DNA from: Candidatus Brocadiia bacterium
GTDB taxonomy: Bacteria; Planctomycetota; MHYJ01; WSZJ01
Direction: 5' to 3'
DNA length: 5,931 nucleotides
NCBI GenBank assembly: GCA_013360825.1
Contig: JABWAY010000260.1
Span: forward strand, 1-5,931
Part shown: in pieces, positions 1 to 5,328 of the stretch
How the letters are laid out: each line of letters begins with the position of its first letter
Numbering within the stretch: position 1 is the stretch's first letter
Notes under the pieces: generated by a model
Database searches by the model: none
Seen by the model: only the letters and a program-made list of their open reading frames with translations
Told to the model about the DNA's origin: nothing
Position numbers and translations under genes: made by a program

Positions 1-7
1 GGGGGGC

Positions 8-793
8 GTGGGGCGGCGCGGCGGCGCGGTGGTGGCGGCGCTGGCGGCGATGCTCGCGCTGGCGATTGCGGCGGTGGCGATCCCGATGTGGCGCGCGGAG
101 GGGCGGCGGGCGCAGGTGGCGCTGGAGAAGCGCCGGGCGGTGGAGGCGGCCGCGGTGAACGACCTGGCGGGGGCGGTGGGGCATCTGACGCGGGCGCTGG
201 AGATCGTTCCGGGGGACCTGGATGCGCGGGAGCAGCGGGCGGCGCTGAGGTTGATGGCGGGGGACCGGGACGGGGCGATTGCGGACTGTGACGAGGCGCT
301 GAAGGTGGACGGGGGGCGGAAGGCGGCGTGGCATGTGCGGGGGTCGGCGCGGATGGCGAAGGGGGACTTTGCGGGGGCGCTGGCGGATTATGGGAGGGCG
401 CTGGTGCTGGCGCCGGGGGATGCGTCGGTGAATGCGAGCCGCGGGGAGGCGTTGAGGCGGGTGGGGGATCTGGCGGGGGCGGAGGGGGCGTACGGGGAGG
501 CCTTGGCGGCGGATCCGGGGCTGGCGCGGGCGAGGCAGGGGCGTGCCGAGGTGCGGGTGATGCTCGGGAATTTCGAGGGGGTGCGGGGGGACGCGGAGGC
601 GATGGTGGAGCTCGACCCCGAGAACCCGGAGGGTTTTTATTTGCGCGCGATCGCGAAACGGGCGTTCGGGGACCGGGCCGGGGCGCGGGCGGACGCGGAG
701 AAGGCGCTCGAGGTCGCCCCCGAGGACTGGGACAAGACGGCGGCGGTGCGCGCGCTGGTCCAGGGGTGGCGCGAGGATGAGGCGCCGCGGTAG
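8..793 (+). CDS. Membrane-anchored TPR-repeat protein (5' end may lie outside the window)
   Basis: The 261-residue product has a short basic N-terminus (MGRRGG), one hydrophobic segment at about residues 7-27, and then a soluble helical region. The region from about 38 to 239 is a run of 34-residue tetratricopeptide repeats with the usual small/large pattern (W/Y at position 4, G-A-L-A-D/AY, A-L...P near each end). I count about five clear repeats (70-101, 104-137, 138-171, 172-205, 206-239) and one degenerate one at 38-69. TPR arrays bind protein partners; no catalytic motif is present. The helix suggests a signal anchor with the repeats outside the cytoplasm, which is inferred. The frame stays open to base 1, so the true start may be upstream; GTG at 8, GTG at 29 or 32 and ATG at 50 are all possible. 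Its stop overlaps the next gene's start, so the two are probably co-translated. The partner is unknown. Confidence 0.85.
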   Translation: MGRRGGAVVAALAAMLALAIAAVAIPMWRAEGRRAQVALEKRRAVEAAAVNDLAGAVGHLTRALEIVPGDLDAREQRAALRLMAGDRDGAIADCDEALKVDGGRKAAWHVRGSARMAKGDFAGALADYGRALVLAPGDASVNASRGEALRRVGDLAGAEGAYGEALAADPGLARARQGRAEVRVMLGNFEGVRGDAEAMVELDPENPEGFYLRAIAKRAFGDRAGARADAEKALEVAPEDWDKTAAVRALVQGWREDEAPR

Positions 794-1137
794 TGCTCCC
801 GTGGCTGATCGTGACGGGGTCGGCGATGCTCGGCGGATTCCTGCTGATCGGCCTCCCCGGCGCGCTCTGGATCTACCCCTCGATCCCGTTCCTGCGCCTC
901 CTGTTCGGCGCGAAATGGGCCGCGCGGATGGAGTCCGACCGCGGGTGGCCGATGATGATCATGATCGCGCTTCTCTGGCCGCTCGGCATCCTCCCGGCCC
1001 GGTACGCGGGGCTCGCGGTGGCGCCGGGGGGCGGGTGGGCGTTCTGGGGGACGGTGGCGGCGGCGGCCGCGGCGGGGGGGATCCTGACGACGGTGCTGAC
1101 CTTTGCCGCGGTGGGGCCGCCGCGCCGGCGGGAGTGA
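793..1137 (+). CDS. Small integral membrane protein, three predicted helices
   Basis: This 114-residue product is strongly hydrophobic. Likely membrane segments lie at about residues 4-27, 53-72 and 82-106, with a basic stretch between the first two (LLFGAKWAARMESDR) and a basic C-terminus (PPRRRE). The GTG start at 793 shares its G with the TAG stop of the TPR gene (TAGTG), a typical translational-coupling junction. A purine-rich GAGGATGAGG at 773-782 is a plausible ribosome binding site. An ATG at 777 opens a longer overlapping frame, but that frame is arginine/proline-rich and lacks membrane character, so it was rejected. I do not recognise a family and see no catalytic residues. Coupling to the TPR gene suggests that the two products may work together at the membrane; this is inference only. 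Confidence 0.75.
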   Translation: MLPWLIVTGSAMLGGFLLIGLPGALWIYPSIPFLRLLFGAKWAARMESDRGWPMMIMIALLWPLGILPARYAGLAVAPGGGWAFWGTVAAAAAAGGILTTVLTFAAVGPPRRRE

Positions 1138-1161
1138 GCGCGCCGGATCGGGGGCGGGGGG

Positions 1162-1169
1162 TGTAACAT
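1162..1169 (+). promoter_or_regulatory. Putative -10 element (TG-TAACAT) for the hydrolase gene
   Basis: TAACAT at 1164-1169, preceded directly by TG, is the only AT-rich word in the 79-base gap before the hydrolase. It ends 47 bases before the ATG. It is abutted upstream by two G-runs (1150-1154 and 1156-1161). No convincing -35 hexamer was found. The same kind of word recurs ahead of three other genes in this window. Confidence 0.4.
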
Positions 1170-1216
1170 CTCCCGGTCCCGCGCGTCGTTCCTGCACACC
1201 CATTCCGGAGACCGCC

Positions 1217-2314
1217 ATGCGCACGCTGCTGCTCGCCCTGCTCCTCGCGCTTCCCGTCCTCGCCCAGACCCCGAAGGCGAAGTCGGTCGAGAAGGAGGGG
1301 GAGTGGGATGTGGTGACGCTCGAGTCGGGGGCGTTCGCGAAGATCAGCGTGCCGAAGTCGATCAAGAAGGGCGAGCAGCCGGGGATGGTGCTGACGCTTC
1401 ATGGGGCCGGCGGCGAGCCGAACCAGATGCTCGGGTACGGGCGGGAGCTGGCGGAGCATCGGGGGGACATCTGGGTGGCGCCGCGCGGGTCGGCGCCGAC
1501 GGGGCCGGGGTTCACGTGGGAGACGGCGAAGGACGGGAAGTTCGTGCCGGAGATCGTGAGGTATGTGATTGCGACGTACGGGGTGGATCCGAAGCGCGTG
1601 GTGGTGCACGGGTTCAGCGCGGGGGGCGCGTTTTCCTGCATGCTGGCGCCGGCGAACCGGGATCTGTTTGCGGGGATCATTCCGTGCGCGGCGCCGGACA
1701 TCCCGGGGGGGCGGGCGGGTGGGGACGTGAAGGGGCTGCGTGCGGTGGTGTTCCTGGGGTCGACGGATGCGAACTTCACGCTGGCGCCGCAGGCGCGGCA
1801 GGCGGTGGAGAAGCTGGCGCCGAACGTGGCGTTCCGGGAGATCACGGGGCTCGGGCACCAGCTCCCGGACATCATTTACCTGAACGACGCGATCAACTTC
1901 ATCCTGGATGCGACGGAAAAAGGGGACGTGAAGGTGCTGCCGCTGAAGGCGGCGCACGCGATGGCGGCGCCGAAAGGGCGGCAGGGGCCGCCGCCGGCGT
2001 ACTACCACATCTACGTCGCGTGGAAGACGGCGAAGGCGCCGGCGGGGGTGACGCGGAACAAGCTGCAGGCGAAGTCGGCGGCGGACGGGAAGCTGTCGAA
2101 GCTGCGGAAGGGGACGCTGACGCGGGAGGAGGCGGTGAAGGAGTCGGACGACGCGGAGTCGGTGGAGGCGGGGGGCGCGATCGACCTCGACCGGATGAAG
2201 GGGTTCGGGCAGAAGCTGCAGGACAAGGCGCGGGCGATGAAGGCGGAGACGTGGGAGCTCGTGGAGACCGAGTCGGGGTATCACCTGGTGTGGCGGGCGA
2301 AGGCGCCGGAATAG
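1217..2314 (+). CDS. Exported PHB-depolymerase/feruloyl-esterase-like hydrolase fused to a C-terminal parvulin (PpiC-type) domain
   Basis: The 365-residue product begins with a signal peptide (about 1-17, MRTLLLALLLALPVLAQ). Residues ~30-232 are an alpha/beta hydrolase: oxyanion-hole motif HGAGG at 62-66, nucleophile elbow GFSAG at 132-136 (Ser134), likely acid Asp184 in GSTD, and His214 in GLGHQ. This order fits the LpqC/PHB-depolymerase esterase group, which cleaves ester bonds in hydroxyalkanoate polymers or feruloylated polysaccharides; the substrate is not known. After a Pro-rich linker (252-260), residues 261-365 resemble parvulin: YHIYV (His264), a helical TREEA..ESDD segment (302-312), a GG at 319-320, an M..F pair (327, 330), and a terminal ETESGYHLVWR (His356). 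ATG 1217 was chosen because it gives the signal peptide and has GGAG at 1207-1210; the frame's upstream extension to 1103 overlaps the previous gene. The hydrolase assignment is firm and the parvulin one is likely. Confidence 0.85.
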   Translation: MRTLLLALLLALPVLAQTPKAKSVEKEGEWDVVTLESGAFAKISVPKSIKKGEQPGMVLTLHGAGGEPNQMLGYGRELAEHRGDIWVAPRGSAPTGPGFTWETAKDGKFVPEIVRYVIATYGVDPKRVVVHGFSAGGAFSCMLAPANRDLFAGIIPCAAPDIPGGRAGGDVKGLRAVVFLGSTDANFTLAPQARQAVEKLAPNVAFREITGLGHQLPDIIYLNDAINFILDATEKGDVKVLPLKAAHAMAAPKGRQGPPPAYYHIYVAWKTAKAPAGVTRNKLQAKSAADGKLSKLRKGTLTREEAVKESDDAESVEAGGAIDLDRMKGFGQKLQDKARAMKAETWELVETESGYHLVWRAKAPE

Positions 2315-2329
2315 AGACGCGGGCGGGTC

Positions 2330-2349
2330 CGCCGGTAAGATGACCGGCG
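2330..2349 (+). promoter_or_regulatory. Putative -10 (TAAGAT) enclosed by a 6-bp inverted repeat
   Basis: TAAGAT at 2336-2341 lies 62 bases upstream of the zinc-ribbon gene's ATG. It sits inside a perfect inverted repeat: CGCCGG at 2330-2335 and CCGGCG at 2344-2349, separated by 8 bases. An operator over a promoter is one reading. A hairpin ending the hydrolase transcript is the other, but no T-run follows. No -35 hexamer is evident. Confidence 0.35.
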
Positions 2350-2366
2350 TTCCGCAGCAGGGTTTC

Positions 2367-2386
2367 GCCGGCCGGACAGGGCCGGC
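2367..2386 (+). promoter_or_regulatory. 5'-leader hairpin just upstream of the ribosome binding site
   Basis: GCCGGCC (2367-2373) and GGCCGGC (2380-2386) form a perfect 7-bp all-GC stem with a 6-base loop (GGACAG). The stem ends 4 bases before the GGGAGG ribosome binding site (2391-2396) of the gene starting at 2404. In the mRNA it would be stable and close to the initiation site. Whether it regulates translation is unknown. Confidence 0.4.
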
Positions 2387-2403
2387 CTCAGGGAGGGAAA
2401 ACA

Positions 2404-2841
2404 ATGGCGTCACCGTTTCCGCACGACTACGTCCCCCCCGCGCCCGGCGCGGGGACGATCGACCCCGCCCGGGCCGCCGCCGCGCGCCAGCGGATCCGCA
2501 ATCTCAACCTGCTGAGCTTCGCGTTCGCCATCCCCGGGATCGCGGCGCAGGCCGTCGGCCGCGTCATGCTCACCACCGTGAGCGAGGATCCGCAGACGCT
2601 CGACGAGGCGGGGAAAGCCCTCGCGGGCGCCGGGCTGACGCTCGGCGGCGCGGCTTTCCTGATCATCGGGCTGTGTTTCTACGCGCGGATGAAGGGCCGG
2701 AGCTGGGCGTTCGGACTTCTCGGGTTCCTGAGCTGCATCGGGCTCCTGATCCTCGCGGTGCTCGGGAAGAAATGCGGGTTCTGCGGGTCGGACGCGCCGA
2801 GGTCGGCGACGGAGTGCGGGCGGTGCAGGGGACCGGTCTGA
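2404..2841 (+). CDS. Three-helix membrane protein with C-terminal CxxC...CxxC zinc ribbon
   Basis: The 145-residue product starts with a Pro/Ala-rich polar stretch (1-33). Three hydrophobic segments follow at about 36-57, 76-94 and 102-121. A short cytosolic-looking tail carries Cys124-x2-Cys127 and Cys138-x2-Cys141, a four-cysteine set typical of a small zinc ribbon. Between helices 1 and 2 lies an acidic loop (SEDPQTLDEAG, 60-70). The start is well supported by GGGAGG at 2391-2396, 7 bases before the ATG. Membrane proteins tipped with zinc ribbons are common and mostly uncharacterised; the ribbon may bind a protein or nucleic acid. I cannot name a family or pathway. The gene stands alone between a promoter-like -10 word upstream and another promoter-like word before the next gene. 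Confidence 0.8.
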   Translation: MASPFPHDYVPPAPGAGTIDPARAAAARQRIRNLNLLSFAFAIPGIAAQAVGRVMLTTVSEDPQTLDEAGKALAGAGLTLGGAAFLIIGLCFYARMKGRSWAFGLLGFLSCIGLLILAVLGKKCGFCGSDAPRSATECGRCRGPV

Positions 2842-2904
2842 GGCGGGGCGGGGTTCACGCTCACGACACCGTCGATCTGTCCCCGTCACGCATCCCGTCG
2901 CCCG

Positions 2905-2913
2905 TGTTAGAAT
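2905..2913 (+). promoter_or_regulatory. Extended -10 promoter (TGTTAGAAT)
   Basis: TG at 2905-2906, one spacer base, then TAGAAT at 2908-2913 is a close match to a bacterial extended -10 element (TGnTAnnnT). It stands out in a GC-rich gap. A start point about 7 bases downstream would fall at roughly 2919-2921, almost on the ATG at 2923, which implies a leaderless or nearly leaderless mRNA. An extended -10 does not require a strong -35, and none is seen. Confidence 0.5.
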
Positions 2914-2922
2914 TCATCCGCG

Positions 2923-3153
2923 ATGATGAGCGCTGCCATGCTCGAGCAGTACCGGAAGATGACGCCGAAGGAGCGCTTCGCCGAGTTCCGGGCGCTCATG
3001 GATGTCGCCGTCCGCGCCCTCGAGGTTCTCACGCCGGAAGAGCGCGCCCGGCGGCTCGCCGCCGTGGATCGGATCCGCCTCGCGTCGAAGGAGGCACTTC
3101 TGCGCGGCCTCGCGGCGGCCGAAGCAGCGCGCGTGTCCCGTCATGAGGGATGA
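2923..3153 (+). CDS. Small helical protein of unknown function (76 aa)
   Basis: The product is short, highly charged and almost entirely helix-forming, with no signal peptide or membrane segment. It contains two phrases that look like helix caps, MTPKER (13-18) and LTPEER (36-41), each followed by an amphipathic helix: about 16-34 (RFAEFRALMDVAVRALEV) and about 38-70 (RLAAVDRIRL...). This suggests a two- or three-helix bundle. In-frame ATGs occur at 2923, 2926 and 2938. No Shine-Dalgarno sequence precedes them, and the -10 word TAGAAT ends only 9 bases before the first, so initiation on a leaderless mRNA at 2923 or 2926 is likely. High GC at third codon positions and protein-like composition support it as real. 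It is not obviously a toxin, an antitoxin or a DNA-binding fold. The function is unknown. Confidence 0.65.
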   Translation: MMSAAMLEQYRKMTPKERFAEFRALMDVAVRALEVLTPEERARRLAAVDRIRLASKEALLRGLAAAEAARVSRHEG

Positions 3154-3208
3154 CCTCCCCGGGCAGGCCCTCCCGGCTGTATCGGTGGCGCATCGCGGGG
3201 CAGGGGCA

Positions 3209-3214
3209 TAGAAT
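3209..3214 (+). promoter_or_regulatory. Putative -10 element (TAGAAT) for the thiolase operon
   Basis: TAGAAT at 3209-3214 lies 27 bases upstream of the chosen ATG at 3242. It is the same hexamer as the one before the 76-residue protein. Its last base begins an inverted repeat (3214-3220 with 3225-3231; one G-T pair, 4-base spacer CGAA) that would straddle the expected transcription start near 3221. The repeat could be an operator or chance. No -35 hexamer is clear. Confidence 0.45.
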
Positions 3215-3229
3215 CGAGGGCGAACCTTC

Positions 3230-3234
3230 GAGGA
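3230..3234 (+). promoter_or_regulatory. Ribosome binding site GAGGA that decides the thiolase start
   Basis: GAGGA sits 7 bases before the ATG at 3242 but only 1 base before the in-frame ATG at 3236. The spacing favours 3242, which gives the usual thiolase N-terminus MPEAYIVSACRTAIG. Confidence 0.55.
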
Positions 3235-3241
3235 TATGCGC

Positions 3242-4420
3242 ATGCCTGAAGCCTACATCGTGTCCGCGTGCCGCACGGCGATCGGGAAGTTCCAGGGGGC
3301 GTTCACGGGGGTCGGCGCCCCGCAGCTCGGGGCCGTGGTGCTGCGCGAGGCGCTGCGCCGGGCCGGGGTGGGGGCGGACCTTGTGGACGAGGTCATCATG
3401 GGGAACGTCCTCCAGGCGGGGCTCGGGCAGAATCCGGCGCGGCAGGCGGCGCGCGGGGCGGGGATTCCGGACCGCGTCGGGAGTTTCACGGTCAACAAGG
3501 TCTGCGGGAGCGGGCTCAAGAGCGTGATGCTCGCGGCGCAGGCGATCCGGGCGGGGGATGCGGACCTGATCGTGGCGGGCGGGATGGAAAACATGACCCG
3601 CGCGCCGTACCTCCTCCCGCAGGCCCGCGAGGGGCAGCGGCTCGGGCACGGGAAGCTGGTCGACGCGATGATCGCGGACGGGCTCTGGGACGTCTCGAAC
3701 GACTTCCACATGGGGAACACCGCTGAACTGGTCTGCGACAAGTACGCGGTCTCGCGCCAGGACCAGGACCGGTACGCCGCCGAGTCGCACCGGCGCGCGG
3801 TGGAGGCGCAGGGAAAGGGGCTCTTCAAGGAGGAGATCGTCGCCGTGGAGATCCCCGACAAGAAGGGGACGATCCGCGTCGAGACCGATGAGAGCCCGCG
3901 CGCCGACTCGACCGCCGAGAAGCTCGCGAACCTCAAGGCCGCGTTCAAGAAGGACGGCTCGGTCACCGCGGGGAACGCTTCGTCGATCAACGACGGCGCG
4001 GCGGCCGTGGTGGTGGCGAGCGAGCGGTTTGTGAAGGAGAAGGGGCTGAAGCCGCTGGCGCGGATCACGGGCGCGGCGACGGGCGGGGTGGCGCCGGAGT
4101 GGGTGATGATGGCGCCGCTGGAGGCGGTCGCGAATCTGGCGGCGAGGACGAAGAAGGGGATCCGGGAGTACGACCTGGTCGAGATCAACGAGGCGTTCAG
4201 CGCCGCCGCGGTCGCGCTGACGCGGAAGCTGGAGCTGGACGCGGCGAAGGTGAACGTGAACGGCGGGGCGGTGGCGCTGGGGCACCCGATCGGGGCCTCG
4301 GGGTGCCGCATCCTTGTGACGCTGCTGCACGCCCTCAGGCAGCGCGACCTCCGGACGGGGGTGGCGACGTTGTGCCTGGGGGGCGGGAACGCGGTGGCGA
4401 TGTCGGTCGAGCGGGTCTGA
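3242..4420 (+). CDS. atoB: Acetyl-CoA C-acetyltransferase (thiolase)
   Basis: This full-length 392-residue thiolase condenses two acetyl-CoA to acetoacetyl-CoA, or runs in reverse, in the cytoplasm. The visible signatures are complete. Cys88 in NKVCGSG is the nucleophile that carries the acyl group. The HMG motif is at 156-158, GNASSINDGAAA at 244-255, NEAF at 316-319, His348 in GHPIGASG, and Cys378 in CLGGGNA is the second catalytic cysteine. HMG followed by NTAE resembles biosynthetic short-chain thiolases (AtoB/PhaA/ThlA) more than long-chain FadA, but a beta-oxidation role cannot be excluded. The start at 3242 is preferred over 3236 on ribosome binding site spacing. The 3-hydroxyacyl-CoA dehydrogenase gene follows after 14 bases, so the pair is almost certainly an operon forming 3-hydroxybutyryl-CoA. 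The extreme C-terminus (NAVAMSVERV) is slightly unusual, since many homologues have GxG after CxGGG. Confidence 0.95.
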   Translation: MPEAYIVSACRTAIGKFQGAFTGVGAPQLGAVVLREALRRAGVGADLVDEVIMGNVLQAGLGQNPARQAARGAGIPDRVGSFTVNKVCGSGLKSVMLAAQAIRAGDADLIVAGGMENMTRAPYLLPQAREGQRLGHGKLVDAMIADGLWDVSNDFHMGNTAELVCDKYAVSRQDQDRYAAESHRRAVEAQGKGLFKEEIVAVEIPDKKGTIRVETDESPRADSTAEKLANLKAAFKKDGSVTAGNASSINDGAAAVVVASERFVKEKGLKPLARITGAATGGVAPEWVMMAPLEAVANLAARTKKGIREYDLVEINEAFSAAAVALTRKLELDAAKVNVNGGAVALGHPIGASGCRILVTLLHALRQRDLRTGVATLCLGGGNAVAMSVERV

Positions 4421-4434
4421 GAGGGGAGAGAACG

Positions 4435-5283
4435 ATGGGGATCGAGACGATCGGGGTGATCGGCGCCGGGCAGATGGGGAACGGGATCGCGCAGGTCGCC
4501 GCGGTGGCGGGGCTGCGCGTGACGATGGTGGACGTGAAGCAGGAGTTCGTGGACCGCGGGATGGCGACGATCCGGAAGTCGCTCGCGAAGATGGTCGAGA
4601 AGCAGAAGATGACCGCGGCCGACCAGGCCGCCGCGCTGGGGCGGATCGGGACGGCGACCGACCTCTCGGGCGCAGAGGGGTGGGACATGGCGATCGAGGC
4701 GGCGGTGGAGAATGAGACGGTCAAGAAGGACCTCTTCCGCGAACTCGACCAGAAATGCCGGCCCGGCGCGATCCTGGCCACGAACACGTCGTCGATCTCG
4801 ATCACGGCGATCGGGGCCGCGACCCGGCGGCCGGAGAGCGTGATCGGGATGCACTTCATGAACCCCGTCCCCCTCATGACGCTGGTCGAGGTGATCCGGG
4901 GGCACGCGACGAGCGGGGCGACGGCGGCGGCGGTGGTGGACCTGGCGAAGACGATGGGGAAGACGCCGCTGGAGGCGAACGATTCTCCCGGATTCGTGGC
5001 CAACCGGATCCTGCTGCCGATGATCAACGAGGCGATCTTCGCTCTTCATGAGGGCGTCGCCACGAAGGAGTCGATCGACGGGATCATGAAGCTGGGGATG
5101 AACCACCCGATGGGGCCGCTGGCGCTGGCGGATTTCATCGGGCTGGACACCTGCCTGTCGATCCTGCAGGTGCTGCACGACGGGTTCAACGACAGCAAGT
5201 ATCGTCCCTGCCCGCTCCTGAAGAAGATGGTGGCGGCGGGGCATCTGGGGAAGAAGACGGGGCAGGGGTTCTATCACTACTAA
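4435..5283 (+). CDS. hbd: 3-hydroxybutyryl-CoA dehydrogenase (short-chain 3-hydroxyacyl-CoA dehydrogenase)
   Basis: The 282-residue product is the usual length for single-function 3-hydroxybutyryl-CoA dehydrogenases. An N-terminal Rossmann fold carries GAGQMG (10-15; pattern GxGxxG) for NAD(P), with an acidic residue at the end of strand 2 (Asp33 in MVDV). The family's active site is intact: NTSS (117-120), His140 in GMHFMNP, Glu152 twelve residues later (the His-Glu dyad spacing of the family), and Asn190 in PGFVANR. The C-terminal helical dimerisation domain includes NHPMGPLALADFIGLD (223-238) and ends in the family tail KTGQGFYHY. It interconverts acetoacetyl-CoA and 3-hydroxybutyryl-CoA, the step after the upstream thiolase. 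A GGGGAG ribosome binding site (4423-4428) precedes the ATG, 14 bases after the thiolase stop. There is no fused crotonase domain. Asp33 suggests NAD preference, which is inference. Confidence 0.95.
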   Translation: MGIETIGVIGAGQMGNGIAQVAAVAGLRVTMVDVKQEFVDRGMATIRKSLAKMVEKQKMTAADQAAALGRIGTATDLSGAEGWDMAIEAAVENETVKKDLFRELDQKCRPGAILATNTSSISITAIGAATRRPESVIGMHFMNPVPLMTLVEVIRGHATSGATAAAVVDLAKTMGKTPLEANDSPGFVANRILLPMINEAIFALHEGVATKESIDGIMKLGMNHPMGPLALADFIGLDTCLSILQVLHDGFNDSKYRPCPLLKKMVAAGHLGKKTGQGFYHY

Positions 5284-5328
5284 CGCGAGACTGCCGACGG
5301 TCGCGCCACGCAGGAGGGTGAAGCCCGC

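Noticed and set aside
777..1166. + strand frame starting ATG at 777, longer than the membrane protein at 793
   Set aside because: Its product is Arg/Pro/Gly-rich without membrane segments. The overlapping frame from GTG 793 gives three clean hydrophobic helices and a TAGTG junction.
1103..1216. N-terminal extension of the hydrolase from an upstream ATG
   Set aside because: It would overlap the previous gene and bury the signal peptide behind a 38-residue arginine-rich stretch. ATG 1217 has GGAG in front and exposes the signal peptide.
959..2413. Minus-strand frame of 484 codons opposite the hydrolase
   Set aside because: Low-complexity Arg/Leu/Pro composition. The + strand carries a signal peptide and a full catalytic triad.
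3236..3241. ATG at 3236 as the thiolase start
   Set aside because: It sits 1 base after GAGGA, too close for a ribosome binding site, and would add only Met-Arg before the typical MPEAYIVSA N-terminus.
5284..5305. CGCGA...TCGCG inverted repeat after the dehydrogenase as a possible terminator
   Set aside because: The stem is only 5 bp with a 12-base loop, there is no T-run, and the SRPBCC gene follows closely. Not supported.
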